From an uncultured bacterium (GTDB lineage Bacteria; Bdellovibrionota_C; UBA2361; CAKMMH01), in the NCBI GenBank assembly GCA_927798255.1, contig CAKMMH010000115.1:1-6116 (forward strand): 6,116 nt of DNA, written 5' to 3'. Position 1 is the first letter of the stretch. Each line of letters begins with the position of its first letter. Of the stretch, positions 5,318-6,116 are shown piece by piece. Below the pieces are notes generated by a model that worked only from the letters and a program-made list of their open reading frames with translations, was not told the DNA's origin and did not search any database. The position numbers were made by a program, and so were the translations under genes.

Positions 5318-6116
5318 TTAAGAAATTTTTGATTCACAAATTTGCAGAAATTTTTCATCTTCAATTTTTTGAAGTACTTCTTCAATAAAAGCATTTAAAA
5401 GTATCCTTTTTGCAAGATCTTCACTAATTCCACGAGTTTCAAGATAAAAGAGTGCGTCTTTATCAAGCTCCCCAAAAGTTGCTCCGTGAGAACATTTTAC
5501 ATCGTCAGCAAAAATTTTAAGCCATGGCCTAGCAAACGCTCTAGCATCTTTTGAAAGCAAAATTGATTTGCAATTCTGAGATGCATCAATTTTTTCAAGC
5601 CCTTTATTCACGAAAATTTCACCTGTAAAATACGTCTTTGAAAAATCATTTAATACATATTTAAAATCTTCACTTGAATTTGTATAGCTAGCGCTATGAT
5701 TTATATTAATAAAATTATCAACAAGTCCCTTATCACTTGAAAAATTTACAGATGATACATTCGAATTACTTTTTTCGTCTTCTAAATTTATTTCTATGTC
5801 TTGTCTAATCATAGAACTTGCAAAATTTAAATTTATTAAATTATAATTTGAAGATTTTTTTAAACTAACGTTACTATTTAAAATCACCTTATTATTTTTT
5901 GTTTCTATGTATCTATAACAGTCTAATTTGCTGTTATCATCAAGAGATATATATGAAACAGGAAGCAACAAGCTACTAATATTATTACTATTATCAAAAA
6001 TCATTTCTGATAGCTTTAATGAAACTCCTTTATGAACATTTAGAATATATATAGGAGCGTTAACTGAACTATCTTTAGAATCTTTAATTTTATAACTTAT
6101 TCTTAAAACATCGCTT
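5318..6116 (-). CDS. sufD: Fe-S cluster assembly protein SufD, C-terminal part (5' end outside window)
   Basis: SufD joins SufB and SufC in the SUF scaffold that builds iron-sulfur clusters in the cytoplasm. The reading frame stays open from the ATG at 6004 to the window edge, and the extra residues (…P-I-Y-I-L-N-V…) suit the family's beta-rich core, so about 265 of some 420 residues are present and ATG 6004 is internal. The repetitive beta-strand stretch is followed by D-D-V-K-C-S-H-G-A-T-F-G-E-L-D and A-L-F-Y-L-E-T-R-G-I, then the C-terminal helical A-F-I-E-E-V segment. The histidine of C-S-H-G-A (codon 5486-5488) corresponds to the SufD histidine implicated in cluster assembly at the SufB-SufD interface. 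The C-S-H-G-A-T-x-G-x-L-D version favours SufD over SufB. sufB and sufC probably lie upstream, beyond the window. No sufS follows; an unknown membrane protein does. Confidence 0.92.
   Translation of the reverse strand, partial: SDVLRISYKIKDSKDSSVNAPIYILNVHKGVSLKLSEMIFDNSNNISSLLLPVSYISLDDNSKLDCYRYIETKNNKVILNSNVSLKKSSNYNLINLNFASSMIRQDIEINLEDEKSNSNVSSVNFSSDKGLVDNFININHSASYTNSSEDFKYVLNDFSKTYFTGEIFVNKGLEKIDASQNCKSILLSKDARAFARPWLKIFADDVKCSHGATFGELDKDALFYLETRGISEDLAKRILLNAFIEEVLQKIEDEKFLQICESKIS

Overview
The window is AT-rich throughout (roughly 30% GC by eye), densely coded with the standard stop codons, and uses Shine-Dalgarno-like sites ahead of some genes. A lipoprotein with a signal peptidase II lipobox points to a bacterium, most likely one with a Gram-negative type envelope. 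A secreted trypsin-fold lipoprotein, a eukaryote-like class I phosphomannose isomerase, an M42 aminopeptidase and a SUF iron-sulfur system together do not fix the phylum. A low-GC Bdellovibrionota- or delta-like lineage is one guess, held weakly.

Layout. Plus strand, 3-1619: the 3' end of an integral membrane protein of the LPG-synthase-TM/UPF0104 family, then a class I mannose-6-phosphate isomerase (manA). An intrinsic terminator is written into the last codons of manA. Minus strand, 6116-1625 in order of transcription: the 3' part of sufD, a seven-codon mini-ORF with a hairpin and T8 tract, a very AT-rich multi-pass membrane protein of unknown function, a GC-rich structured non-coding block, an M42 metallopeptidase, a strong hairpin terminator, and a lipid-anchored S1 serine protease. 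The protease converges on manA with a gap of only five bases.

The genes do not form one pathway. The left pair may serve envelope or sugar-nucleotide metabolism, since manA feeds mannose-6-phosphate to GDP-mannose and the upstream membrane family often works on lipids. The M42 enzyme trims peptides in the cytoplasm, while the S1 enzyme acts outside the inner membrane; they are separated by a terminator and need not be co-regulated. sufD is the tail of an Fe-S assembly operon and is followed by the unknown membrane protein, not the often-seen sufS.

The most interesting stretch is 3889-4056. It is a roughly 46% GC island in very AT-rich surroundings that folds on paper into a three-way junction on the minus strand, preceded by a TATAAT and followed by a T7 tract. 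It matches no RNA family I recognise and is a candidate small RNA or leader element of the M42 gene. A second candidate regulatory element is the mini-ORF plus hairpin plus T8 between sufD and the membrane gene. No stretch longer than 300 bases lacks a gene; the longest, 3813-4070, holds the structured element. No tRNA, rRNA, insertion sequence or CRISPR array was seen.
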